Shown here piece by piece: positions 1-6,843 of a DNA stretch of 10,445 nt. How positions within the stretch are numbered: the first letter of the stretch is position 1; every line of letters starts with the position of its first letter. The position numbers and the translations under genes were made by a program. This DNA is from Lachnospiraceae bacterium. Its GTDB lineage: Bacteria > Bacillota > Clostridia > Lachnospirales > Lachnospiraceae. Below the pieces are notes generated by a model. That model did not search any database, was not told the DNA's origin, and saw only the letters and a program-made list of their open reading frames with translations. The DNA lies in assembly GCA_900766925.1 (NCBI GenBank), contig CAAFXG010000475.1:1-10445 (forward strand), read 5' to 3'.

Positions 1-770
1 GGAGCAGAATCCCAATGGTTATGAAAAGTCTCAATTCTACGAGTATTACAATCGCTTTGTAAACCAAAACTATGGTGGCAGTCATATTTCTATGGCTGTT
101 AACAGAGTTCCAGGCGAAAAGATGTACATTGACTGGGTTGGTGACCAGCCTGAACTTATGACCGATCCTGAAACAGGAGAAATACAAAAGGTACATATTT
201 TCACAACAACGCTTGGTGTAAGCAGTCTTATTTATGCTGAAGCATTTCCTGATGAGAAACTTCCGCATTTTATTGAAGGTTGCACACATGCAGTAACTTC
301 ATATGGAGCAGTGGCTAAATATTTTATCCCGGATAATCTTAGAACAGCTGTAACAAAACATACTAAAGATGAGTTGGTTTTACAGTCATCTTTTGCTGAT
401 CTTGAGGATTTCTATGGAACTATTGTGCTTCCACCACCAGCTAGAAAGCCAAAAGGAAAGCCCACTGTGGAGAATCATGTCAAATATCTCGAAACGCATC
501 TAGTAGAGAAACTAAAAGAGGAAATATATACCTCTTACGAAGATTTGAATGTTGCTATCAAAAAAATAGTAGCGACTCTCAACTCTCGACCTTTTCAAGG
601 TAAAAGTTTTTCAAGAAAAGATGCTTATGAGAAATACGACAAGCCATGTATGAACCCACTGCCAGGCGGAATATATACAACTTGTGATTACAAAGCAATT
701 CTTAAAATACCTAATAATTACCACATCGAGTATGACAGTCACTACTACTCTGTATTCTACTCATACTGTG

Positions 771-775
771 GTAAG
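771..775. repeat. Target-site duplication GTAAG, left copy
   Basis: Perfect 5-bp match to 1055-1059, directly bordering the left inverted repeat of the 279-bp element. It encodes the end of the native IstA Gly-Lys codons. Confidence 0.85.
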
Positions 776-1054
776 TGTAAATACCGAAGAAACAGTGCAC
801 ACTGCACGGTCAAGGAGTGCATTTGTTCCGGTGAACAGAGCACGACGACAAAACGCGTATCATATGCTCAAAAACTGTGTCAATGGCATGGCTTCTGGCG
901 GCATAAATGCCCCATTGACACAGCTTTTGAGATATGACCTTTCGTAATCAAGCAGAACAAAAGATTGCTCTGCTTTCCAGAAAGCGTGCACTGAACGAGC
1001 GGAAGGGATGCACCGAAACTCCGTGCAGTGTGCTCTAAGCCATCGGTATATACA
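776..1054. mobile_element. 279-bp MITE-like non-coding element inserted in istA
   Basis: The ends are imperfect inverted repeats of 34 bp (776-809 and 1021-1054) matching at 27 of 34 positions. The outermost bases are TGTAAATACCGA and, on the other strand, TGTATATACCGA. The inner 13 bp, GCACACTGCACGG, match perfectly. A perfect 5-bp direct repeat GTAAG flanks the element (771-775 and 1055-1059), and its removal restores istA exactly. No convincing gene lies inside. TGT...ACA ends with a 5-bp duplication resemble elements moved by Tn7/Mu-type transposases, but that parentage is only inferred. The interior also contains nested complementary segments, so the whole element can be drawn as one branched fold, described under findings. 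It could be a MITE or a mobile structured RNA. Confidence 0.88.
860..937. repeat. Long imperfect hairpin inside the 279-bp element
   Basis: Positions 860-886 and 912-937 are complementary along 26-27 nt, with one bulged G and one A-C mismatch. The core is CTGTGTCAATGG against CCATTGACACAG. The loop is 887-911. The TGA at 935-937 that ends the interrupted istA frame lies in the right arm. Confidence 0.8.
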
Positions 1055-1059
1055 GTAAG
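1055..1059. repeat. Target-site duplication GTAAG, right copy
   Basis: Perfect 5-bp match to 771-775, directly after the right inverted repeat. The next codon, CCC at 1060, continues IstA as PAILK. Confidence 0.85.
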
Positions 1060-1545
1060 CCCGCAATACTGAAAGCTACTCCATCTGAAATCAGGATATG
1101 CGATCAATATAACCGGTTGATATGTATTCATAGACGTTCCTATAAAGACTTCCCTCTATACATTACAGAGGATGAACATATGCCTGCGGAACACCTTTAC
1201 TATAAGGAAGTCAATTCCAAAGATGGAAACTATTACAGGCGCTGGGCGTCCGTATTTGGACCATCAATGTCTGAACTCATTGACCGTATTCTTAAATCGG
1301 CCAAGCATGAGGAACAGGCATACAATTCATGTGCAGGTATCTTGCACAGAGTGAAATCAATACCTAAAGGTGTAGCTGAAGAAACAGCCCGTAAATGTAT
1401 TGAAATTAACTCATGTAAATACTTCACATTCAAGCAAATGCTTAAGAAGATGGATACAGGGAAGTTACGTGAACTTCCTCCTGGAACGCTACCTTCTCAT
1501 GAGAACATTCGTGGAAAAGACTATTACAAGTAAAGGAGACTAGCT

Positions 1546-2322
1546 ATGGCATACAACTTTAAAAACTATATATACAATGACAAACTTTCTAAGGAGCAAA
1601 ACCTGTTAATGGATAGGCTCTATAAACTTAGAATGTCCGGCATGGCTGAAACTTTTGAAAGACAGCTTCTTGATCCCAATCAGGGACTTAATTCATTTGA
1701 AGAACGCTTCTCTGATATCGTAAATAGCGAGTGGTCTCAGCGGGAAACAAAGAAGTTCAACAAGCTATTAAAGCAGGCTACTCTTAAGTATCCAGCTGCT
1801 GATTTGGATCAATCCATCTACGAACCAGAACGCCAGTTAAACACACATGTAATCGAGCGTCTGTCAGAAGGCACATGGATTGATGAATCAAACAACCTAT
1901 TAATGACTGGTGGCGCCGGTGCTGGTAAAACATACATTGCTTGCGCGCTCTGCGTTACAGCATTGCATCAGATGCGAACTGTTAAATATATCAGATCAAG
2001 CTATCTGTTGCAGGAAGCAGATCATGCCAGGAAAGAAAACTCTTATTATGAGTATTCTAACAAGATGGCATCGTATGATCTTTTGGTAATAGATGACTTC
2101 GGTCTTATGGATCTTGATGTTGAAAAATGCAGAGACCTGCTTGAAGTCATCGAAGCCAGAGATAGCCGCAAGTCGACCATCATCATATCTCAGATACCTG
2201 TTGAAAAATGGTATCAGTTGTTTGGTGATAACACCTATGCCGATGCCTGTCTTAGCAGGATGACTGCTAAAGCATATAGACTGCATTTTCCTGGAAGTGA
2301 CAGGCGTATAAGTAACAAATAG
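1546..2322 (+). CDS. istB: IS21 transposition helper ATPase IstB
   Basis: IstB is the AAA+ ATPase that partners IstA in IS21 transposition, assembling on target DNA and stimulating the transposase. The 258-residue length is typical. Walker A is GGAGAGKT at residues 122-129 and Walker B is LLVIDDFG at 179-186. A sensor-like TIIISQ follows at 211-216, and a DACLSRM segment containing an arginine lies near 233-239. The N-terminal part (about 1-110) has the helical LYKLRMSGMAETFERQL opening found in this family. The start is well supported by AAAGGAG at 1532-1538, seven bases upstream. That site overlaps the istA stop, with a 12-nt gap between the genes, so expression is expected to depend on istA transcription. 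The gene looks intact, although its partner is interrupted. Confidence 0.96.
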   Translation: MAYNFKNYIYNDKLSKEQNLLMDRLYKLRMSGMAETFERQLLDPNQGLNSFEERFSDIVNSEWSQRETKKFNKLLKQATLKYPAADLDQSIYEPERQLNTHVIERLSEGTWIDESNNLLMTGGAGAGKTYIACALCVTALHQMRTVKYIRSSYLLQEADHARKENSYYEYSNKMASYDLLVIDDFGLMDLDVEKCRDLLEVIEARDSRKSTIIISQIPVEKWYQLFGDNTYADACLSRMTAKAYRLHFPGSDRRISNK

Positions 2323-2330
2323 TTTCAATC

Positions 2331-2351
2331 AATCTGAACTACGTTCAGATT
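2331..2351. terminator. Perfect hairpin after istB, possible weak terminator
   Basis: AATCTGAAC-TAC-GTTCAGATT forms a 9-bp stem with a 3-nt loop, 9 nt after the istB stop. No U-tract follows on either strand, so it may pause or stabilise RNA without terminating it. It may instead be part of the IS21 end structure. Confidence 0.5.
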
Positions 2352-2362
2352 AAAGCGGAACA

Positions 2363-2390
2363 GCGCTCCGTTCCATTGGAACGGTTGCGC
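2363..2390. repeat. IS21 subterminal hairpin
   Basis: GCGC-T-CCGTTCC-ATT-GGAACGG-TT-GCGC is a near-perfect palindrome about 20 bp inside the proposed right end. GGAAC/GTTCC motifs recur around it (2356-2384). This may be part of the multiple end repeats bound by IstA in this family. That role is inferred. Confidence 0.5.
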
Positions 2391-2870
2391 AGGTTTCGCG
2401 GAATATGCAATCTCTCTTTCAACTTGTAATGGTAATTCTAAAATCAAATCAGCAAGATTAAGCATATCAACCGGTGTCAATCTATCTTTCATTAGTTCAA
2501 AAGAGTTATACCAATAATAAGACATTTTGCGTCGTTGTCTTTCATATGCTCCATAATATTTGTTTATGTAATCAGCTAACCACTGATCATGATTTCCTCT
2601 TACCCAAGTACATTTTTCCTGAATCTTACATAATTCAAAATAGACGCCAACGGGATCTGGTTCATCTGTACCTCTATCGAATATATCGCCCAGTACTATA
2701 AGTTCATCTTCAACGCCCAGATGAATTTGATCTAATATACTTTTTAGTTTTCTAAGTTCATTATGAATATCCCCTAACACATAATGCATTTTTTCACCAC
2801 CATTCTACATTCTCATGAGGTCGACCAACTCCTCTTTTGTCTTTGCTCCCTCCAATTAGATTTATTCGAC

Positions 2871-3572
2871 TCACATAGAATAAAAACATTTAAAATCATC
2901 CAACCTTATACAACCAACCTTTCCTCCATACCCAGAAGCACAGTCTATTGCAATATGATTATTTGCAATGAAAATTTCATCTGGTTTAGCACCGTAAATA
3001 GCACGAGTCGGAAGATGTCCTGTTACAAGATACTTATCCTCAAAATATACCCGTTCATAATTCGGTGCCTTGAAAATCAATTCATATAGCTGATAATCTT
3101 CCATCTTTCTTTCTGGCTTAAAATTAATAAATCCAGCATGTATTATAATAAATTCTTTTCCATTTACAGAAATTTTCTCATATGCGGCAAACTCTTCCAA
3201 ATATTCTATAATATCCCGCTGTTCTTCCTTTGAGAGCTTATGGAATTCATCCAACGTAACCTGACCACCTATGTTCTGATATTCAATAATATTCTGTAGA
3301 GTCTTTTCATCAATCTTGCTTATTGCATCTTCTGTAATCTCTTGAGTAACAAAATCCAGTACCTGCATTAATGCATATTCGTGATTACCGATGATGGGAT
3401 AAATATTTGGTTGCATCATCATATATTGAAGGATCTTTATTCCATCCCTTCCCCTATCAACGATGTCCCCATCAACATACAACTCATCAGCTTCTGAAAA
3501 ATGAATCTGCTCAAGTATAGATATGAATCCTTCATAGTTTCCATGTAAATCTGACATCACATATACTGCCAT
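2871..3572 (-). CDS. PP2A-like metallophosphoesterase (Ser/Thr phosphatase / nucleotidase fold)
   Basis: This is a complete 233-residue metal-dependent phosphoesterase of the PP2A/lambda-phosphatase group. The metal ligands are visible in order: SDLHG at residues 7-11, GDIVDRG at 35-41, GNHE at 62-65, HAG at 145-147 and VTGHLPTR at 183-190. The length fits the bacterial family. Members hydrolyse phosphoproteins, dinucleoside polyphosphates or nucleotides, and the sequence does not say which. There is no signal peptide or membrane segment, so it is cytoplasmic. The start is supported by AAGGAG about 8 nt upstream. It lies 81 nt before the truncated paralogue (2325-2789) and 59 nt after the small basic gene, all on the same strand. 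Confidence 0.92.
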   Translation of the reverse strand: MAVYVMSDLHGNYEGFISILEQIHFSEADELYVDGDIVDRGRDGIKILQYMMMQPNIYPIIGNHEYALMQVLDFVTQEITEDAISKIDEKTLQNIIEYQNIGGQVTLDEFHKLSKEEQRDIIEYLEEFAAYEKISVNGKEFIIIHAGFINFKPERKMEDYQLYELIFKAPNYERVYFEDKYLVTGHLPTRAIYGAKPDEIFIANNHIAIDCASGYGGKVGCIRLDDFKCFYSM

Positions 3573-3631
3573 TACATCGTCTCCTTATTAATCTTATTTT
3601 TGTTCGCTTAACTTCTATCAAAATAGAAATC

Positions 3632-3871
3632 TCATTTCCTAAAATACCATTTTTCCCAAAAATTTATATCTTCTACGTTGAATTCAGCTTTACAGTCCTC
3701 ATAAAATCTGTAATCACAAATGTTCCAAGATTCATATCCTTTTTTGTAAAGATTAGATTTTTGCCCTAAATCAGCCGTTTTTCTTATTTTCTTATTAGCG
3801 ATTTTCTTTCCTCTTTTTTTACTAGCATTGCCATCCTTACACACTGGTGTCCTTTTATAGCTTCGACTCAT
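3632..3871 (-). CDS. Small basic protein of unknown function
   Basis: A 79-residue protein with a strongly basic first half (MSRSYKRTPVCKDG, then a Lys/Arg-rich run to about residue 35). The second half is aromatic and acidic, ending NFWEKWYFRK. The opening MSRSYK-TPVCKD resembles small uncharacterised Firmicute proteins, but I know no function. Charge suggests nucleic-acid or ribosome contact, which is inference. The start is well supported by GGAGG six nucleotides upstream. It sits between two phosphoesterase genes in the leftward operon. Confidence 0.75.
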   Translation of the reverse strand: MSRSYKRTPVCKDGNASKKRGKKIANKKIRKTADLGQKSNLYKKGYESWNICDYRFYEDCKAEFNVEDINFWEKWYFRK

Positions 3872-3907
3872 TTATTCCCTCCAATTTTTTCATATAAGCA
3901 AATTACT

Positions 3908-4585
3908 CTACTCAATCTGCGTAACTTCATCGATTCTACAGTGAAAGTTTTCGACATCTACATCTTCATGAAAGTGGCCGAAATACCAATCCTGAAAATC
4001 AACTTGGTCTGCCACCTGCTGAAAGAATCTTACCTGATTAAGTGCTGCATCATGGCACTCATATCCAAGTTCGGTAATTACCTCATAAGGACCGGTATGC
4101 GAAATAATATAATCCACCTTGTAATCACACTCTTCAAGATTTTTCCATGCCTCCTCATATTCTTCCTGGGATGGAATTTCCTCCTCAAACCAGGTAAATC
4201 CCAAATCCCTGTAAGCTCTATCAATAGAATATGCTCCACCAAATACAAAGAATCTCTTCCCGTCAATCTGGTAAACTTGTCCTCGCATTAGATGGATTAT
4301 TTCCGGTTCTATAATATGTACCTTTCCTCCATGCCACTCATCAACTGAATAAGAATTTAGTGCGTCAAACTGCTCATGATTACCATCCGCAAATAAAACT
4401 GTCATAGGCAAGCCTCTTAAATATGCTCTTGTTGCCGCTTCCTGCTCTTTGCTAAATCCACATATTCCTGTGTCACCACAAATAATTAGATAATCATTCT
4501 CATTCAAATCCTCTCTACCAATAAACCCGTCCAATTTGTTAATATCAAGTGTCGAATGAATATCTCCACATACAAATATGCTCAT
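3908..4585 (-). CDS. Calcineurin-like metallophosphoesterase
   Basis: A complete 225-residue calcineurin-like phosphoesterase from a different subgroup than the two PP2A-like neighbours. The metal motifs are GDIH at residues 7-10, ICGDTG at 35-40, DGNHE at 67-71, SHTGP at 162-166 and GHFH at 203-206. GDTG in place of GDxxDRG sets it apart from PP2A-type enzymes and is closer to the Mre11/YfcE-like branch. The substrate cannot be told. The start is firm: AAGGAGG precedes it by 8 nt. This site lies inside the ancestral 3' end of the HAD gene upstream, so the two are tightly coupled. The protein is cytoplasmic, with no signal or membrane segment. Confidence 0.92.
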   Translation of the reverse strand: MSIFVCGDIHSTLDINKLDGFIGREDLNENDYLIICGDTGICGFSKEQEAATRAYLRGLPMTVLFADGNHEQFDALNSYSVDEWHGGKVHIIEPEIIHLMRGQVYQIDGKRFFVFGGAYSIDRAYRDLGFTWFEEEIPSQEEYEEAWKNLEECDYKVDYIISHTGPYEVITELGYECHDAALNQVRFFQQVADQVDFQDWYFGHFHEDVDVENFHCRIDEVTQIE

Positions 4586-4639
4586 AAATTATTCCTCCTT
4601 GTGATCCCAATCTCCATCGAATAGATTTTCAACATCATA

Positions 4640-4954
4640 CTATCCCTTAATGTCTGAATTTGCGTTTGCGCCATTTCGATTAAATCCTGCTAGTTCCATA
4701 ACTCCTCTGTCAAAATCTGCTAATACACCATATAAATCCAATTTTTCAAGGAGATATAAGTAATCATCATCATATTCGCCCATCTTCTTCCAGTCAGATG
4801 TTAATATCACTTCATAACAGTCATACATTTTTATTGCATTTGCCAGGATTTTAACTCTCGCGTCATCAATCCCCGTATAACCATCCGGCGTATGCTGGCA
4901 TGTTGTTTTTGTGTTCAACACTCCATCTACATCCAGAAAAACCGCAAACAGCAT
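4640..4954 (-). CDS. Short HAD-superfamily protein (RNA-repair 'SAK' type), probably amber-truncated
   Basis: The N-terminus MLFAVFLDVDGVLNT carries the HAD motif I (D8-x-D10) and the GVLNT signature of HAD domains found in 'Swiss army knife' RNA-repair proteins. Motif II is ILTSDW at residues 50-55. The expected C-terminal motif IV acid pair (as in 'ILDD') is not seen, and the 104-residue product is short for the group. After TAG at 4640-4642 the same frame stays open for 16 more codons (YDVENLFDGDWDHKEE) to TAA at 4589-4591. That TAA is 3 nt from the next start, so the TAG is probably a lesion. ATG 4954 is preferred over TTG 4960. The upstream gene's TGA (4957-4959) lies 2 nt before it, so the genes are translationally coupled. 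Confidence 0.7.
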   Translation of the reverse strand: MLFAVFLDVDGVLNTKTTCQHTPDGYTGIDDARVKILANAIKMYDCYEVILTSDWKKMGEYDDDYLYLLEKLDLYGVLADFDRGVMELAGFNRNGANANSDIKG

Positions 4955-4956
4955 AA

Positions 4957-5562
4957 TCAATCACTCTCCTCACCATTTGACTTAAGTTTTTCGAATATTT
5001 CCTTTCTTTTTTCTTCTATCTCCTTACGACGCTGTTTTCTTCTTTCAATAAATTTGCCGACACATGAATCACATAATGTAACAATTCTTCCACCTAAATC
5101 AGTTCTAAGCGATGCTGTTTTCGTATCACCACACCATTCACATGTAGTTTTACTTCTTTCTTCAGCGTTTCGAACAATTTTTGCTATATCTTCTCTAAGT
5201 CTTCTTTTTTTGTTACCTTCCGTCGAATCTGCCGCTTTATCATCCTTGTCCGGGTCAAATCTAATAGAAATTCCACTTCCGATAAAATCCATTGCTGCTA
5301 TTCCACAAGGCGCATCCTTATAACCATAATAAAATCTTAATGTTCCCCACTTCTCTTTAATCTGCGCAGGTTCAAAGTCTATTTCCACACCATCCTGTGC
5401 ATATCTTTCTTCAATCTGCTTGCAGCAATCATGTATAATGCCATACCAGCCATCAGAACACTCACAGCCCCATCTGCGAAATAATCCTCTCTCCTCATCA
5501 ACATTGTTCTGCTTCATAAATAAAAAATCTTCTTGCAATTTTCTTTCTAATTCTTCTCTCAT
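4957..5562 (-). CDS. Zinc-ribbon protein of unknown function
   Basis: Starting at ATG 5562 this protein has 201 residues. An upstream in-frame ATG at 5604 is rejected because GGAGG lies 8 nt before 5562 and the upstream gene's stop is only 2 nt away. Two regions stand out. One is a GWYGIIHDCCKQIEERY...QIKEKWGTLRFYYG block (about residues 38-80), like a conserved block I have seen in phage and island proteins. The other is a treble-clef-like zinc site with CEWC at 141-144 and CDSC at 164-167. The C-terminus (about 170-195) is a highly charged Lys/Arg/Glu helix, probably coiled. The enzymatic or DNA-binding role is unknown. Its place between nucleic-acid-related phosphatase genes suggests nucleic-acid contact, by inference. 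Confidence 0.82.
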   Translation of the reverse strand: MREELERKLQEDFLFMKQNNVDEERGLFRRWGCECSDGWYGIIHDCCKQIEERYAQDGVEIDFEPAQIKEKWGTLRFYYGYKDAPCGIAAMDFIGSGISIRFDPDKDDKAADSTEGNKKRRLREDIAKIVRNAEERSKTTCEWCGDTKTASLRTDLGGRIVTLCDSCVGKFIERRKQRRKEIEEKRKEIFEKLKSNGEESD

Positions 5563-5564
5563 AC

Positions 5565-6350
5565 TCAGTTCCTCCACTTTCTTCTGTATGCTGTTAATGA
5601 CCACGAAAAACCAAGTTCATACCACAATCCATACTTAGCAAGTAATTCATCAAATTCATTTAGCACCATACCAGCAATTTTTCCATCATCAAAAAACATA
5701 ACATCATCATCTGCATGGGCTTTATAAACATAGTCCTCGAAATACTCCCATATCTTTAACTCTCGGGTAACTTCGCATTTTTCAAGAAAATCCTCATATT
5801 CTTCACGAGATGATATCTCAAGCGGATTAATCCCTATATCATTGTTGGTTACACTTATATCCTCCATATCATCAAAATCATTTAGTTCTAACCATTCCTC
5901 ATAAGAATCATATTCCGTCGGATCCCAACCTATTTGCCCATCAAGAAGTGTAGATACATAATCAGTAACCTCATCTGCCACCTCACTTGCCTCGGGAAGA
6001 AGTATTCTTCGTACCTCTTCTGATACTTTTCCCGTATCAACTTCGTATTCATGATGACGAAGAAGAAGACTTAATGGGCCCTCAAATGTCATATCAAGTA
6101 GTCTTTCAGGGTTAGAGAACTCTTTCCAAATAATCCCTCCGTTACAATCCCTTTCAGTAGGTCCTACTAAATATTTCTCTGGATGCTTTTCATTCCTTAT
6201 CGCTACCTTCCCCCGGTAATCCGTATAACATTTTCCACCAGTAAAAATCTGTACATCTTGCCACATTCCCCACTTCTGTAGGAATATGACTATATCCATT
6301 GCAAGCATTTCTGAATCGGTTTCTTTATTGAAAATATGCTTATCGTCCAT
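5565..6350 (-). CDS. Acidic protein of unknown function
   Basis: A 261-residue acidic protein that I do not recognise. It has no signal peptide, transmembrane segment or catalytic motif that I can identify. Residues about 10-60 look like a small mixed alpha/beta unit (MAMDIVIFLQKWGMWQDVQIFTG). The middle (about 140-190) is very rich in Asp and Glu. The C-terminus is aromatic (YGLWYELGFSWSLTAYRRKWRN). AAAGGAGG precedes the ATG at 6350 by 5 nt. The stop is 2 nt before the zinc-ribbon gene, and the ribosome binding site of that gene lies within this gene's last codons. Co-translation of the pair is likely. DNA mimicry could be imagined from the charge, but nothing demonstrates it. Confidence 0.8.
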   Translation of the reverse strand: MDDKHIFNKETDSEMLAMDIVIFLQKWGMWQDVQIFTGGKCYTDYRGKVAIRNEKHPEKYLVGPTERDCNGGIIWKEFSNPERLLDMTFEGPLSLLLRHHEYEVDTGKVSEEVRRILLPEASEVADEVTDYVSTLLDGQIGWDPTEYDSYEEWLELNDFDDMEDISVTNNDIGINPLEISSREEYEDFLEKCEVTRELKIWEYFEDYVYKAHADDDVMFFDDGKIAGMVLNEFDELLAKYGLWYELGFSWSLTAYRRKWRN

Positions 6351-6385
6351 GAATGCCTCCTTTCATAACTTTTTTGCTCCTCTCA

Positions 6386-6808
6386 CTAAAATGGAAGGAT
6401 GTCATCGTCATTTGATTTATCATCCACTTTAACCTCAACAGGATTGATTTTATAAATAATAACAATATCTGCATCTTCCTGTGGTTCTAACCATTCTGGA
6501 TGTTTATCTACATTCTTAATGAAATTCTCATTCCAGATATACGCGTCATCTCTAGGATATTTTCCCTTACGATCATATATTGCCAGATCACAATCCTTCA
6601 TGACATGAACCTGAACCTTAAGCCCAGTTTTCTTATAAAACTTCTTAATATCCTTTGGCTCAAAGCTCTTAGGTAGCATATTAATCAATCTATTTACTCC
6701 CCTGACAATTTCTGCATTACGCTCAAGGTCAATATAAACTAAGCCCTCTTCTTCTAAATAATTTTCTACTGCTTCTACATGATTAATTCTAATTGTCTTA
6801 CTTGTCAT
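6386..6808 (-). CDS. Unknown protein with an SSB-like acidic C-terminal tip (DDDILPF)
   Basis: The start is placed at ATG 6808 (140 residues, MTSKTIRINHVEAV) because GGAG lies 9 nt upstream. The in-frame ATG at 6835 lacks a clear site. I do not recognise the fold. There is an N-terminal helix, a conserved-looking MLPKSFEPKDIKKFYKKTG segment, and a short beta-rich end. The striking part is the last seven residues, DDDILPF, after a Lys/Asp/Asn linker. Bacterial single-stranded DNA-binding proteins end in DDDIPF or DDDLPF, which docks replication and repair enzymes. No OB-fold signature of SSB is visible here. It may borrow the tail to join or compete with SSB partners, by inference. It lies 35 nt from each neighbouring gene. 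Confidence 0.75.
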   Translation of the reverse strand: MTSKTIRINHVEAVENYLEEEGLVYIDLERNAEIVRGVNRLINMLPKSFEPKDIKKFYKKTGLKVQVHVMKDCDLAIYDRKGKYPRDDAYIWNENFIKNVDKHPEWLEPQEDADIVIIYKINPVEVKVDDKSNDDDILPF

Positions 6809-6843
6809 AATCTTTTTCTCCATTCTTTTACTCAAATATTTTT

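Larger units (their letters stand above)
1..1533 (+). pseudogene. istA: IS21 transposase IstA, 5'-truncated by window edge and interrupted by a 279-bp insertion
   Basis: IstA is the DDE transposase of IS21 elements. The frame is already open at position 2 and runs to the codon for Lys at 773-775. It resumes at 1060 in another frame with PAILKATPSEIRICDQYNRL and ends at TAA 1531-1533. Counting from Met at 92, the catalytic triad is visible as D14 in YIDWVGD, D81 in IPDNLRTAV and E127 in KPTVENHV. The C-terminal half has the usual YYRRWASVFG and HEEQAYNSCAG stretches. The two parts give about 415 residues. The N-terminal helix-turn-helix lies outside the window. Removing 776-1059 (284 bp) joins YCGK directly to PAILK in frame. 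As it stands, translation runs into the insertion and stops at TGA 935-937, after the DDE core but without the C-terminal region. This is a disrupted gene unless the insert is removed from the transcript. Confidence 0.93.
1..2409 (+). mobile_element. IS21-family insertion sequence, right-hand part
   Basis: The istA-istB gene pair identifies an IS21-family element whose left end lies outside the window. The right boundary is placed at about 2409 for two reasons. The leftward phosphoesterase frame stops looking like its family there. The sequence also ends in TGCA: read inward from that end it starts TGCATATTCCGCGAAA, compatible with the TG...CA ends of this family. Just inside the end lie two strong hairpins (2331-2351 and 2363-2390). 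The matching left inverted repeat and the target duplication cannot be checked here, so the last base is uncertain by several nucleotides. The element is probably immobile now because istA is interrupted. Confidence 0.85.
2325..2789 (-). pseudogene. PP2A-like metallophosphoesterase, 3'-truncated by the IS21 element
   Basis: The N-terminal half is a calcineurin/PP2A-type phosphoesterase like phage lambda phosphatase. GDIH is at residues 6-9, GDIFDRG at 34-40 and GNHD at 65-68, the first three metal-binding motifs. The later His motifs (HAG and GH, present in the neighbour at 2871-3572) are missing. From about residue 127 (position 2409) the frame runs into IS21 end sequence. It adds about 28 foreign residues (AYSAKPAQPFQWNGALFRF and onward) before the stop at 2325. 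A working enzyme is therefore unlikely. The start at 2789 has only a weak GGTGGTG site upstream. It is the last visible gene of the leftward operon and a divergent paralogue of the next gene, sharing the IL-x-QIH and GDI-x-DRG pattern. Confidence 0.85.

Noticed and set aside
776..1054. Insert in istA as a self-splicing group I or group II intron
   Set aside because: No domain V-like hairpin of group II and no recognisable P7 or core segments of group I were seen. The 5-bp direct repeat and inverted ends argue for transposition. A splicing role is left as a test only.
860..1131. Leftward open frames of 68 and 83 codons over the istA insert
   Set aside because: They overlap the palindromic arms, lack ribosome binding sites and show no protein-like composition.
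2793..2870. Remnant reading SNLIGGSKDKRGVGRPHE on the - strand between the two PP2A-like genes
   Set aside because: There is a GGAGGG-like site but no start codon, and no family is recognised. It is too short to support, and otherwise nothing is seen in this gap.
3941..4291. 116-codon + strand open frame
   Set aside because: It is a shadow of the calcineurin-like gene, whose - strand frame carries all five metal motifs.
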